A DNA stretch of 64,000 bases from Diphasiastrum complanatum. Its lineage: Eukaryota > Streptophyta > Lycopodiopsida > Lycopodiales > Lycopodiaceae. The stretch covers positions 8,740,601 through 8,804,600 of the forward strand of contig CM055108.1 of NCBI GenBank assembly GCA_029204225.1, given 5' to 3'. The notes beneath the pieces were generated by a model. It saw nothing but the letters and a program-made list of their open reading frames with translations, made no database searches and was not told the origin of the DNA. The translations under genes and the position numbers were made by a program. Below are positions 10,076-20,782 of this stretch, in pieces (position 1 is the stretch's first letter; every line of letters starts with the position of its first letter).

Positions 10076-11331
10076 TGAAGAAACTAAGAGTTTCTGTCTT
10101 TTTCAAAGCCTTAGCATTTTTTCTTAGTTTTTTTTATGCTATTTTTAGCGACTATGCATTTTGAACTATGTTTTGCACAGTCTGCATTTTTGAACTGTTC
10201 ATAGTTCACAGTTTTGGGTCATGAAAAAAATTCATCCCTAGGCCTAAAATACTTGGAAAATAACTCTGACAGCTTTTCCCGACACGATCGCATTTTTCTC
10301 ATTTTTGCAAAAATGGCGACACTCTCTCCAATGTCTTAGAAAAATTTTCTGAGGCAACCTTCACATTTTTCGCCCTTCGAAAAAAAGGTGACACAGTCTC
10401 TAAATGTCTTAAAAATGTTTTAAGACCTACCTTTGGGTTTTTTGCATTTTTCGAACAAAAACGAAGGTGCCCTTAAAAAGACGACACTGCCCTTAAAATC
10501 GCGAAAGTGTCCTTTGGCAAAAGACGAAGCCCTACAGCGTGACAGCACTATCCAACGGACAGAAGGCAGCTAATGCACGAACAACAGAAGAAGGTCAGAC
10601 AACACAACATGACACGAAATTATTTGCGACACAAAACTCTTCGCGCTCCAAAGGACTAGGTACCATGCAGTACAACTTCTTGATCTGATATGATGACATC
10701 AACGGAAGAGCGTTAGGACGTGTCTAATCCGCCGCTCTTGTAATCTGAAATTAGTTGTAGATCGTTTAATCTCTCTAATCAGAAATGTTACTCTGAATAT
10801 ATGTATTGCTAGATAGTCAAGAAGACAGTCGCGGACACAAAGTGAGTTTATAGATTAGCAGTAGCTAGTCATTTTTATTCTTGAGAGAGAACATCTCCCT
10901 CGCACCAATGCGCTGATCTGGGAAACAGACAGCACTCAAGGAATATATCATGAATTCAGTTTTGATAATAGAAGATATTTTTTTAATGCTCAATTCTATG
11001 TTGTGTATCATCTGAAATATTAGAATGTATGTTATCAATAGATAAATTTCTGTTGTTGTTTTACTCAACATTATCTGTTATTTACAGTCTAATTTTTACA
11101 ACAGATTGTCAAAAGATCTGGGGCTTGGAAGACAATTAGACCGTAGTCAGTAGTAGTAGCTACTCCTGCCAAGTCGGCTCTATCCAGACTTCATCGTGTT
11201 TCGTTTCGTTTCATTTTGCTTCGCTTCGAGCTGTTTCTTCCTCCCATCAGTGGTGACAGAGCTCGATTCACTTCGTTTCGTTTCATTTTGTTCCAATTCC
11301 TTTTGATTCGCTTCGCGATTACTTCGCATCA
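10076..11331 (+). repeat. C 5' LTR (842 bp shared with 3' LTR; likely to 11331)
   Basis: Starts TGAAGAAACTAAGAG. 10076-10917 aligns with 14970-15826. After 10917 the 3' copy is missing, but the primer site only occurs at 11333, so the 5' LTR probably runs to CATCA at 11331. U3 contains three diverged copies of a GAAGGTGCCCTTA-like unit at 10464-10515. The last 150 bases carry CTTCG-rich repeats and an internal duplication that includes a second, variant primer-like site (TGGTGACAGAGC at 11251). Confidence 0.75.
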
Positions 11332-11332
11332 G

Positions 11333-11345
11333 TGGTATCAGAGCC
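11333..11345 (+). other. C primer-binding site
   Basis: TGGTATCAGAGCC matches the plant initiator Met tRNA primer site. A near copy (TGGTGACAGAGC) lies 82 bases upstream at 11251-11262, each preceded by ATCAG. Confidence 0.85.
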
Positions 11346-11387
11346 ATGAATTTCGATTATCAGAGCCCTGCCTGATTCCTTTAGGCT

Positions 11388-12353
11388 ATGGCATCCATTA
11401 GTAGCATTTAATCGAAGATCTGCATGAGCCTTGACTCCTTAGAATCAAACTTCCTAGCATGGAAGGTGAATACTTCTCTCATACTGAAAGGATAAGGTCT
11501 ATGGCCCTGGGTTGATGGCATAGAAGAGATGCCCACAACCATTGGCAAGGAGCTACACAATTGGAGAGAGAAGAACGACAAGACAGTAGACGTGTTGTCA
11601 TCATCCATCAAAGATAGCTTGACACTTGATCTAGCCACACTCTCCAAAGCAAGAGAAATGTGGTGATACTTTGCTGACCAAATTTCAAATGAAATCACAA
11701 AGCCAAATTATGCTTCTTGAAGATCAGCTGACCAATCTGAGATGGGATGGTAACGACCTCACCTCCTTCATCTGAAGAATGAAGGACCTGTTCCTCTTGC
11801 TACACAATTCCGAAACAAAGAATGCAGTCTCAACATAGAAGCAGCTCACATACCTACTGCGAGCTCTACCAAGATCATTTCAAATGATCCGAACACTACT
11901 TGCTAAAGATCCATAGATGACCCTTGAGAAGGCTATAATCGAGATCAGAGAGAGGTGAAAGCCCGTAAACACCTTAACTCTAATCAAGCTCTCTACAATA
12001 AGAAAGAGAAGCAGAAGAAGAATTTCAAGTCTAAGAGAGAGTCAGACCAAAAACAAGATCGAAGGAAACAATCAGAGGGAGCCAAAGAAGAAAAATGGAA
12101 GAGCAAGAATAAATCAAGACAACAGAATGGTGAAAAGAAGACCTGCACAAGGTGCACACAACAAGGGCACACTGTTGATACGTGCTGGACATCCACTGTC
12201 ACAAAAAAGGTCACAAAGCCATTGACTACAACCAAAATCCTAGAAACAAGAAATCTCAGAGCAGACGGAAGAGCGACAATAGCTCATCCTACGTGGAAAA
12301 ACCAGAGTCCTCCAAGATGGCTGAAGATAGAGCCAACAATGGCAAGAATCTAG
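11388..12353 (+). pseudogene. C gag with zinc knuckles
   Basis: Reads from about ATGGCATCCATTAG. The sense frame gives L-E-S-N-F-L-A-W-K-V, the W-K motif of copia Gag, but is broken by several stops. From 11955 the frame is open: a Lys/Arg/Gln-rich segment, then CTRCTQQGHTVDTC (a C-x2-C-x4-H-x4-C zinc knuckle) at about 12144-12185. A second knuckle-like CHKKGHKAID follows in another frame at about 12190-12220, with its last Cys changed. The antisense frame across this region is a shadow. Confidence 0.82.
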
Positions 12354-13110
12354 CAGCTTACTTGTGTGCTGATGTTTGTGTGACATCAACTTCAGATACA
12401 CAAGAGATAATTTTTTATTCAGGTGCAATGTCACACTTCGTGGCAACAAGACACGTGATCACTGATTATCAAGAATCAGAATCTTTCAGATATATAATCT
12501 TGGGAGATGGTTCCAACACAAAGTCAGCAGAATTGGAGCGTTGTGGTTAAGCACCAAAGGAAGAGACAAAAGGCTCGACGACATCATATACGTGCCCACT
12601 CTTCAGAAGGACCTACTGTCTATTGCTAAGATGGTAGATGCAGGACTAACAGTCACCTTTGAAGGCGATATCTGTGAAGCGGTTGAAGCTACAACCACTC
12701 AGCTTGTCACCACAGAAAAGCGAAAGAGAAACCTGTATCACCTCAGGATCTGAGACAAGCTCACTAGATCAACGAATCGATGGATATTACATGGCACAGG
12801 AGGCTGTATCACATGAATACAGTCACTCTATACAATGCTAGCCAGAGCGAAGTCTTCACTAGTATCAACGTTAAAGATGCAGCATGCTTGAAATCATGCG
12901 ATGCTTGTAACAAAGGCAAGATGTCACGTATACCATTCTCCAATGTTTGATGTGGTCTTCCTAGGAGGTTCAAAGTACTACATCACTTTTATTGATGACT
13001 TTAGCAAGTTTGCGGTCGTGTACTTTATCCACAACAAGTCAGAGGCCCTGGACAAATTCACAGAGTTTGTGAATTAGGCTGAGAAATGGACTGACAAGTT
13101 GGCTACTAAA
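12354..13110 (+). pseudogene. C protease, pre-integrase and integrase start
   Basis: The protease motif reads F-Y-S-G-A-M-S-H-F (about 12415), with Tyr where the catalytic Asp of D-S-G should be. L-D-D-I-I-Y-V-P-T-L-Q-K-D-L-L-S-I (about 12571) is the conserved protease C-terminal block. Pre-integrase residues (L-Y-H-M-N-T, then C-D-A-C-N-K-G) are visible across frameshifts at 12790-12925. The integrase core begins Y-Y-I-T-F-I-D-D-F-S-K-F (12975-13010) but stops near 13080. The D-N-G-G-E and V-x-E-R-x-N parts are deleted, and the next bases belong to the integrase-RT linker. Confidence 0.85.
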
Positions 13111-14960
13111 TCTTGACCAAAGGCTACTATGACTTGCCAACATCTACAGAGGGAGTGTACTCTGAGCACCTGAAACAAGATGCTCAAATTCCAGGTGGAC
13201 AGAGTCATTGTTTAGACGACGAGCAACAAGACGCACATCCTGTACCTAGGACACCTTTTACTCACCGCAATTCAGCATCAGCAAAGGCAAGGCCATTGAT
13301 CTGACTACGAACTCTCCAAGAAGATCCACGAGAGAAAGAAAAGCACTTGTCAGATTTGTATCTGATAGCTCAACCTCTATATCAGAGGAGTACTGTGGAT
13401 TTGGAGGAGAACCTCAAACATATGAGGAAGCTATCAACTGTCCAGATAAGAACAAGTGGATTAAAACGATGGAAGACAAAATGAATTCCATGGAGCAGAA
13501 CAATGTTTGGAATTTGGAGCCATTACCAGTAGACAAGAAGACTGTAAAGTGCAAATGGATTCTCAAATACAAGTATGAACCTGATGGCAATGTATCAAAA
13601 TACAAGGCTAGAAAGTTTTCTCTCAGAAGTATGGTGTTGACTACTAAAACCGTTCTCCAGTCATAAAGCATTCATCCTTACACTTACTATTTGCATATGT
13701 AGCAGCCTACAGTCTCAAGATCCAGATAGTGGATGAAAAGACCGCCTTCCTACATGGCGAGTTGAATAAAGAGGTCTATATGGACCAACCACCAGGATTC
13801 ATCTGCTCACGCTTTGCAAACTACGCCTATCGAATGCAAAGAAGCATATACGAACTGAAGTACTCTGCCAAACAGTGGTATAAGAAGAAGAATCACACTC
13901 TCAGATTCTTAGGATTTCAACCATTGATGGCCGACTACAATGTCTATACAAAGGTCACAGATGAGAAAATCATAATCATAGCAGTCTACGTGGATAATAC
14001 TTTGATCTTGTCCAAAAGCGATGAGCTGATTGCTAAGTTGAAGCATGATATTTCACAGCATTTTGAAATATCAGACCTAGGGAAAACAAGATGCTACCTA
14101 GGATTACAAAAAAAAAAAGATCTTGACAAAGGGAAGCTGTATCGTCCCTAGTCAAGATACATCCAGAATATCATTGATGATTTTCAAATGATAGACTACA
14201 AGGGAGCTAATACGCTGATGGTAGCTGAAACAATTCTGACCAAGCAAGGCTGCTCGCAGAATGCAGAAGAGCAAGAAGCCATGCAGAACGTGCTCTACAG
14301 GAGGTTAATCGAATCACTCATGTACTTGACAGATAATACACGGCCTGACATTGCTTATGTAGTTTTCAGAATGAGCCAGCTTAATATCAATCCAAGCCCT
14401 ATGCACTGGAAGATAGCCAAGAGAATTCTACAATACCTTCAATAGACGATGGGCTGTATTTCTCTCGCATGAAGGATTCCAGATCAAATCCTACAGCGAT
14501 GCAAGCTGGGCATCCCTGAAAGATGACTGCAAGAGCGTCATAGGAGGATGCACAATAGCAGGCGGTGCAGTTGTAATATGGATCAACAGGAAGCAGACTG
14601 TAACTACGCAATCATCCTGCGAAGCAGAGTATGTTGCAGTAGCCAAGATGGTGAATGAGCTTACATGGCTCAAGCAGTTCCTTGACGGACTGGGAGAGAA
14701 CTCCAACGAGTCGCTGCTACTATTCATGAATAATACATCCACCATTCATTTTGACAAAGGATCCAATGTTTCATTCCAAGACAAAACACATTGCTATGAG
14801 ATATCATCTGATAAGAGATCTGGTTGAGAAAGACAGCCTGAAGACCTGAGTTTATTCCAATGAAGCAGATGGTGATTGATATTTTCACAAAGCCTCTTGA
14901 GAAGGCAATTTTTGAGAAGCAGCGTGCAAGCATAGGAATCAGAAAAATACCAGCTTTGAG
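13111..14960 (+). pseudogene. C reverse transcriptase and RNase H
   Basis: The linker with T-S-T-E-G-V is followed by RT from about 13400: N-V-W-N-L-E-P-L-P, C-K-W-I-L-K-Y-K-Y and K-A-R-K at 13500-13610. From 13729: K-T-A-F-L-H-G-E-L, E-V-Y-M-D-Q-P-P-G-F and Y-E-L-K-Y-S-A-K-Q-W-Y. The catalytic box reads A-V-Y-V-D-N instead of Y-V-D-D (about 13980), so one of the two metal-binding Asp residues is lost. S-L-M-Y-L-T-D-N-T-R-P-D (about 14317) and RNase H remnants (E-A-E-Y-V, K-T-K-H-I) run to 14960 across several stops and frameshifts. Confidence 0.9.
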
Positions 14961-15826
14961 AGAGAGAGATGAAAAAACTAAGAGTTTGTGTCTTTTTCAA
15001 AGCCTTTGTATTTTTCCTTAGTTTTTTCTTTGATGTTTTTAGCAACTGTACATTTTAAACAATGTTTCGCACAGTCTGCATTTTTGAACTATTTTGTCGC
15101 ACTGTTCGTATTTTTAGGCCTAAAATACTTAGAAAATAACTCTGCCAACTTTTCTCGCATTTTTGCAAAAAAGGCGACACTGTCTCCAATGCCTTAAAAA
15201 ATTTTTGAAGCAACCTTTGTATTTTTAGCCCTTCGGATAAAAGGCGACACAATCTCTAAATGCCTTAGAAATGTTTTCAAGTCTACCTTCGGATTTTCTG
15301 CATTTTTCGGGAAAAAGTGAAGGTGCCCTTGAAAAAGCAAAGGTGTCCTTGAAAGAATGAAGTTGCCTTTAAAAAGATGACACTGCCCTTAAAATTGCGA
15401 AAGTGTCCTTTGGCAAAAGGCGAAGCCTTGCAGCATGAATGCACTGTCCAATGGGCAGAAGGCAGCTAATGCACGAACAATAGGAGAAGGTTAGATGACA
15501 CGACACGACACGAAATTATTCGCGACACAAAACTCTTCGTGTTCCAACGGACCAGGAAGATCAAACAAGTACCATGTAGTACAACTTTCTGATATGATAT
15601 GATGACGTCTGTAGAAAAGTGTTAGGATGTGATTAATCCACCACTCTTGTAATCTGAGATTAGTTGTAGATCGTTTAATCTCTCTAATAAAAAATGTTAC
15701 TCTGAATATATGTATTGCTAGATAGTCAGGAAGACAATCACGGACATAGAGTGAGTTTACAGATTAGCAGTAGCTAGTCATTTTTATTTGTGAGAGGGAA
15801 CATCTCCCTCGCGCCAACGCGCTGAT
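14958..15826 (+). repeat. C polypurine tract and truncated 3' LTR
   Basis: GAGAGAGAGAGA (14958-14969) is the polypurine tract. The LTR starts TGAAAAAACTAAGAG at 14970 and follows the 5' LTR to CGCTGAT at 15826. Its U3 has five copies of the GAAGGTGCCCTT-like unit (15319-15412), against three in the 5' LTR. Confidence 0.85.
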
Positions 15827-16063
15827 ATAGGTGTAGTCTCAAACTGTTTCAGCAAGGAACTTTTTTAATTTCGATAATCCTACAAGGGCGGTCTCCATAG
15901 TTCAGCACTAGAATGTCGCAAAGTAGCTAGTTGGTGAATTGCTTCAAGGATTGCTCAATGACTCTGGAGTTCCAACCTTTTTTTTCTTTTTTTTTTGGGA
16001 GGGCATCAAAGAGTGGAGAGGTGAGGTTGGCACAAAAGGATTTGTCTGCTGAAACTTCCACTC

Positions 16064-16306
16064 TTGATGTCGGGATATTTGTGGATTTGTAAACAGTACA
16101 CTATTTTGCGAAGGGACGGAACACGAGATTCCACTCCACCATCCAGAGTAAGTGGTTCGTGCTACAATTGCGGAGCCCCGGGTCACTATTCGCTTGATTG
16201 CCCTGAACCCAAGAGGTCAGTAGGATATGTGTCGCTCTGCGCTAACTGTAAAGGCGAAGAGCATGTCACTGTTGAATGTCCTCAGGCCACAACAACCACG
16301 GTATAA
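16064..16306 (+). pseudogene. D gag C-terminus, two zinc knuckles
   Basis: CYNCGAPGHYSLDC and CANCKGEEHVTVEC, two C-x2-C-x4-H-x4-C knuckles 20 residues apart, at about 16158-16280. Such knuckles bind the element RNA during packaging. The capsid part upstream (15850-16060) is too broken to read with confidence. The antisense frame at 15944-16186 is a shadow. Confidence 0.85.
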
Positions 16307-16957
16307 ACCAAGGTTTGTAAACTCACCTAGGGAAGACGACCCTCGGCCATCTAAGACTAATACGGACATGATAGTTTAGAGGATAGAAGTAGAGTCTGAA
16401 TTATTAGATCAAGACCATCAATGGCCAAATTTAGATGAAAAGATAAATAAAGTAACTACAAGAAGCAGTAAAGATTCTTTAACTCTTATAGATAAGAAGA
16501 AAACTAAGATGAAATTTGTGAAAACCGCAAAAAACGTGAAAAATGCGACAAAAAAGTGAAGGTCGCAAAAACAGTTGTTAAAAATTCCTAGTAATAAAGA
16601 ATTAAACCTTGATAGGTCTAATAAAAAACATTATGATGTTGATATTAGTTCAGAATAAAAAGCTTTTAGACGAAGAAACTAGAAAAGTTAAAAAAGTAAC
16701 ATCTTCAGATCCAGTTATAAGTAGCGAGATACCTAGAGATCCGTCGCCACTTAGAAATCGTTCTTATGATATTGTAGAAGACCTTGTTTCCGGAATGCCC
16801 AATAATAACTTTTAAACAGTTATTAGACGATAATCAATATTATAAAAAAGAAATTAAGCAATTTTTGCAAAATAAAAAGAGAAGAAAAACAAAGTTACCA
16901 GTAATCAACGTAGGATTAGTTAATTATGGTGACAAAGGTCAACTAGAGATTTAGGTA
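16307..16957 (+). other. D gag-pol spacer, decayed
   Basis: A-rich, Lys-coding, stop-ridden sequence between the zinc knuckles and the protease, similar in character to the K/S-rich segment of element E at 23340-23590 (both encode S-K-D-S-like and lysine runs). No domain recognised. Confidence 0.5.
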
Positions 16958-17902
16958 GTGATTAATGGCTGCATCTTAGATAGTGTACCCATAGATTCCG
17001 GATCTAGTATAAATATAATGACTGAAGAAATAGCATATGAATTAGGCATTCATCATAGAATAGCACCCACCTTAAGACATTTAAGGTTAGATGATGCAAC
17101 TAGAAGATCACCAATAGGAGAATTGTCTCAAGTTACAGTTTATATTGGAGACCATAAGTTTCTTAGACAATCGTCATATAAAGTGTTATTAGGACGACCA
17201 TGGCTCTACCAGGCCGATGTCATAACCCTTTGGAAGAAGAAGGAGATTATCTTTAGAGACCAAATGGAGACACCGACATGGAAAAGTCACAAAAGAATTT
17301 CTATATCATGGGAAAAGGATAAGTACGAAGGTGAGACACCTACATCATCCTCGAGCTATACTTCGGAGGATGAAGGGCTTCAGTCAGTAGGGACTAAGGA
17401 AGGGGAGAGGTTTGTCACACTAAGTACACATGCATATAGTAATAGAGTAGAATATGTAGATAGAGGAGATTGTGGAGTTCCAGAGATTAGTGCTATCATA
17501 GGAGATCAGACTATAGATAGAATACTAATAGACTCAGGATCTAGTATCAACTTAATAATGGAAACAATGGTTAAGGAATTAGGATTAGAAAACCAGATAT
17601 AGCCTATCACTTATCATGAAATCCATCTAGCAGACGCAACTAAATGTATACCAGTAGGGGAGCTAAAAGACATTAACGTAGTTATAGAGACAGAGACGTT
17701 TGTTATGAATTTCCCTCTCATCAACCCAATAGATACACCACCTTATTCAATATTATTTGGAAGACCATGGCTATATCAAGTAGATGCTATTATAAATTGG
17801 TCTACCAAACAAATATTTTTTTCAGGTATTCTCACAACTAGTCCAATAGGAGATCACCTTTTGAGATGGGGTGAGGAGTTAGCTAGACCTGTTCAATCCT
17901 GA
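16958..17902 (+). pseudogene. D tandem retropepsin domains
   Basis: Two complete aspartic-protease modules lie head to tail in one frame. Module 1 has I-D-S-G-S-S-I-N-I-M (about 16989) and ends L-L-G-R-P-W-L-Y-Q (about 17190). Module 2 has I-D-S-G-S-S-I-N-L-I (about 17528) and ends I-L-F-G-R-P-W-L-Y-Q (about 17755). Each has the flap-side block (L-D-D-A-T-R and L-A-D-A-T-K) with P-I/V-G-E-L. A Ser/Glu-rich linker of about 70 residues joins them. A TAG at 17600-17602 interrupts module 2 in frame. Module 1 lacks about 10 residues before the G-R-P-W block compared with module 2. Retropepsins normally work as homodimers of one such module; a tandem could in principle fold as a single-chain dimer. 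Confidence 0.85.
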
Positions 17903-18058
17903 ATCAATTTCATAGAATGTTATGAGATTGACGAGGAAGAAAAAAATACCAACAACATCCGAGTCAAGGGAAGTTCTGGGTGGAACCAAAGCTAGCCTGA
18001 CTGAAGGGATGGTAGATAAACAGATTATGTAGAAATAAAAATTAATAAAGGTAAGATT

Positions 18059-19057
18059 TTGAATCTATATAAACACCAATCGGACCAGAAACGTGAAGAG
18101 TATATATTGCTTCTTCAAAAATACCAAAACGTATTTTTTTGGTCGATGGATGACTTAATAGGAATACCAGTCAAATGGAACGAACATAGAATAGATCTTA
18201 TTCAAGGAACAATACTTGTTAGGCAGCGCCAATATAGATTGAATCCAAAGTACTCCTTGTTAGTAAAAGACGAATTAGATAGATGTCTTAGAGCGGGTAT
18301 TATATATCCTGTTCTAAGCAGTGAGTGGGTGTCACCAATAGTTATAGTACCTAAGAAGAAGACATGCAAGATTAGAGTTCGCCAAGATTTTAGGAAACTA
18401 AATGCTACTAAAGTAAAGGATTATCATCATTTGTCGTATACAGATACTATTCTTGACCAGGTAACTGGTCATGAACGTTATAGCTTTTTAGATGGATTCT
18501 CAGGTTATAACCAAGTTTTTATCAAGGAGAAAGATAGATCCAAGACCAACTTCACCACTGATTGGGGGACGTACGTGTATACGCGAATGCCCTTTGGTCT
18601 TTGTAATGCACCTGCCACATTCCAACGTATGATGACAAATGTTTTTCAAATTTTTTTAAGGAAGTTTCTAGAAATTTTTATGGATGACTTTTGTGTCTAT
18701 TCATCAACTAAAGACCATTTAGACGCATTAGAGAAAACATTGAGAAGATATCAAGAGACATTTCTTAAATTGCATCCAACCAAGTGTTACTTCGGGATGA
18801 GGAAAGGCATCCTGTTAGGACATAAAATTTCAAAGGATGGTATACAAGCCAACATCGAAAAAACAAAAATGATTTTAGAATTATTAGACCCAACCAATTT
18901 AAGAGAGCTTAGAGGTTTTCTAGGACATGTAGGTTATTATCGTAGGATAATTAAAGATTATTCCATAATAGTAACTCCTTTAACAAGTTTATTAAAAAAG
19001 TCTGTTGAGTTGAGCACCATTCGTCACAGGACCGTCAACAAGCTTTTGATCAATTGA
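18059..19057 (+). pseudogene. D reverse transcriptase
   Basis: 332 codons open in the same frame as the protease. Typical gypsy RT blocks are seen in order: S-P-I-V-I-V-P-K-K, R-V-R-Q-D-F-R-K-L-N-A, Y-S-F-L-D-G-F-S-G-Y, M-P-F-G-L-C-N-A-P-A-T-F-Q-R and the catalytic box F-M-D-D at residues 207-210. These are followed by L-G-H-K-I-S-K-D-G and L-R-G-F-L-G-H-V-G-Y-Y-R. The catalytic Asp residues are kept. The frame ends at the RNase H boundary by a shift. There is no obvious start; the ORF begins inside pol. Confidence 0.92.
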
Positions 19058-19527
19058 AACAATCATTAGCAGAAGCCACTGGGGTTAGACCTCCAAATTG
19101 GACTAAAAAGTTCCATGTATATGTAGACACATCATTGTTTGCGATAGCTGTAGTGCTTAATCAAAAAGTTGACCAAAAAATAGATTATCCAATTTACTAT
19201 GCGGGTAGGCAACTCGCTGCATCAGAAAATAATCATTCTGCTACAGAGCGAGAAGCACTAGGGATGATTTATTCAGTAAAGAAATTTAGACATTATCTTT
19301 TAAGATACCCTTTTGTTTTTCACGTAGATCACTATACATTTAAAAATTTAGTGAATAAACCCGATCTTTTGGGTAGGGTAGCTAGATGGGTATTATTATT
19401 AGATGAGTTTAATTATGAAATAGAATTAAGAAGAGGCAAGGATCATCAAAATTTTGATTATATATCCTGCCTCCAAACGAAAATCAGTTTGAACCCATTT
19501 TTGATGAATTTTTGGATGAACATATAA
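19054..19527 (+). pseudogene. D RNase H
   Basis: Ty3-type RNase H in a frame shifted from RT. V-D-T-S-L-F-A-I-A-V-V-L holds the first Asp. The block Y-A-G-R-Q-L then S-A-T-E-R-E-A-L-G holds the Glu, and H-V-D-H-Y-T-F-K-N-L holds the next Asp. It continues to L-R-R-G-K-D-H-Q-N, where the usual N-x-x-A-D-x-L-S-R has become N-F-D-Y-I-S. It would remove the RNA strand after cDNA synthesis. The frame then runs into the region holding a LINE scrap. Confidence 0.9.
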
Positions 19528-19739
19528 TGTGTATCCAATCGGAAACGTCAATTTATATGGACATTACTAACTTCTTACAGGACCAGATATATCCTAGAGT
19601 TGAGACATACGAGACCAATCTGAGGAGGTAATACCTGTACACCAAGCCTCTGACACATACAATGTTGTACGAGTGACCATGGTGTCGAAGAGTCGTACGA
19701 CACTTATTGGGAGCATGATGAATATAACTCCGGAAAAAA

Positions 19740-19960
19740 AAAAAAATTAAGCTGGACAAGGGAGGCGTGACCCTCGATTCGAGGCTGCTTGCCACATATT
19801 GAAAATAGGACCACTGAGTAGAACACCCAAGTAAGCATAAGATAAAACAATCTCCAAAGGTTGACCATCAAGAAAAATCTCCTAACGTTGCATGAAAGCT
19901 CTAGAAGTATCGAAGACCATCACTTTGGTCTTCGATATATTCACCCTCAATACCCACCGG
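19740..19960 (-). pseudogene. LINE reverse transcriptase fragment inside gypsy D
   Basis: Read on the minus strand, bases near 19940 down to 19745 give N-I-S-K-T-K-V-M-V-F, then L-D-G-Q-P-L-E-I-V and A-Y-L-G-V-L-L-S-G. This matches the region after the catalytic box of non-LTR (LINE) reverse transcriptases (K-T-K-x-M-V-F ... x-Y-L-G-V-x-F-x). One stop lies between the blocks. It sits between D's RNase H and integrase, in the opposite orientation. The stretch 19908-19937 is also a 12-base perfect hairpin because the encoded K-T-K-V-M-V-F-D bases are self-complementary. Confidence 0.7.
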
Positions 19961-19969
19961 GTAATAAAC

Positions 19970-20782
19970 AACAAAAAACTATTTTTCTTTCAAAGGTAGG
20001 ACCTTATACGATTGTAAATAGAATATTGTATAAATTAGGAGCTGACGATAGTCTCCGCCGATGTTTAGAACCAACCGAGACGACCGCTGTAATAAGTGCA
20101 TTACATGAGGAAGATTCGGGGGGTCACTATGCTCTTAAAAATACTGCAAAAAAAAATTTTCAATGCTAAATATTGGTGGCCTACCGTCTATAGAGATGTT
20201 AAATTATTCATTCAAAAATGTGATGCATGTCAGAGAATGGGGAAACCCAGATTCGCGACACATTGGCCACTTACTCCAATTATTACCTTAGCACCCTTTG
20301 AGAAGTGGGGGATAGATTTTGTAGGACCTATCAAACCGATCACGCGTAAAACTCATCGTCGTTACATACTCGTTGCCACGGACTATGCTACCAAGATGGT
20401 AGAGGCCGAAGCCACAATTAAGAATGATGCTAAGACTGTAGCAAAGTTTTTATTTCAAAATATTATCACGTGATATGGTTGTCCCTTAGAACTCGTTAGT
20501 GATAAGGGAACCCATGTCCTTAATCAGACCATTGAGGTCATGTTGTCATATTTTTCTATTACACATAACCAAACCACTCCATATAATCCAAAAGCAAATG
20601 GGCTTACGAAGCGGACAAACGAAATTCTATGTAAAATTTTGAATAAAGTAACGGAAACACATTATTCTGATTGGGATCAGAAGTTACCGTCTATTTTATG
20701 GGCATACAGAACTGCTGAAAAGATTACAACTAGGCAAACTCCATACTATCTTGTGTATGGAATGCATCCCATACATAATTGA
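19970..20782 (+). pseudogene. D integrase, truncated
   Basis: Zinc-binding H-H-C-C part: A-L-H-E-E-D-S-G-G-H-Y (about 20096) and C-D-A-C-Q-R-M-G (about 20221). Core: W-G-I-D-F-V-G-P (first Asp, about 20308) and V-S-D-K-G-T-H (second Asp, about 20498). The expected catalytic Glu in N-G-x-x-E-R-T-N is replaced: the sequence reads N-G-L-T-K-R-T-N (about 20596). A frameshift occurs at a run of nine A (20148-20156) and a TGA at 20471-20473. The frame ends at 20782 before the C-terminal domain. The enzyme could not be active. Confidence 0.9.

Larger units (their letters stand above)
10076..15826 (+). mobile_element. Ty1/copia element C, decayed, LTR at both ends
   Basis: Two direct repeats (from 10076 and from 14970) enclose a full copia set in order: gag, zinc knuckles, protease, pre-integrase, partial integrase, RT, RNase H, polypurine tract. 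The 3' LTR is cut at 15826, where gypsy D sequence begins. The LTRs differ at many positions and by small indels, so insertion is old. Frameshifts, catalytic changes and an integrase deletion make the element dead. Confidence 0.9.
15827..20782 (+). mobile_element. Ty3/gypsy element D, truncated at both ends
   Basis: Order: zinc knuckles, protease (twice), RT, RNase H, integrase. Integrase after RNase H is diagnostic of Ty3/gypsy. The Gag and zinc-knuckle sequences resemble element E just downstream, whose primer site is of the Tat/Athila type. No D LTR was found: the left end abuts the cut C LTR, and the right end stops inside integrase. The protease and RT segments share one reading frame interrupted by a few stops. 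Confidence 0.9.
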
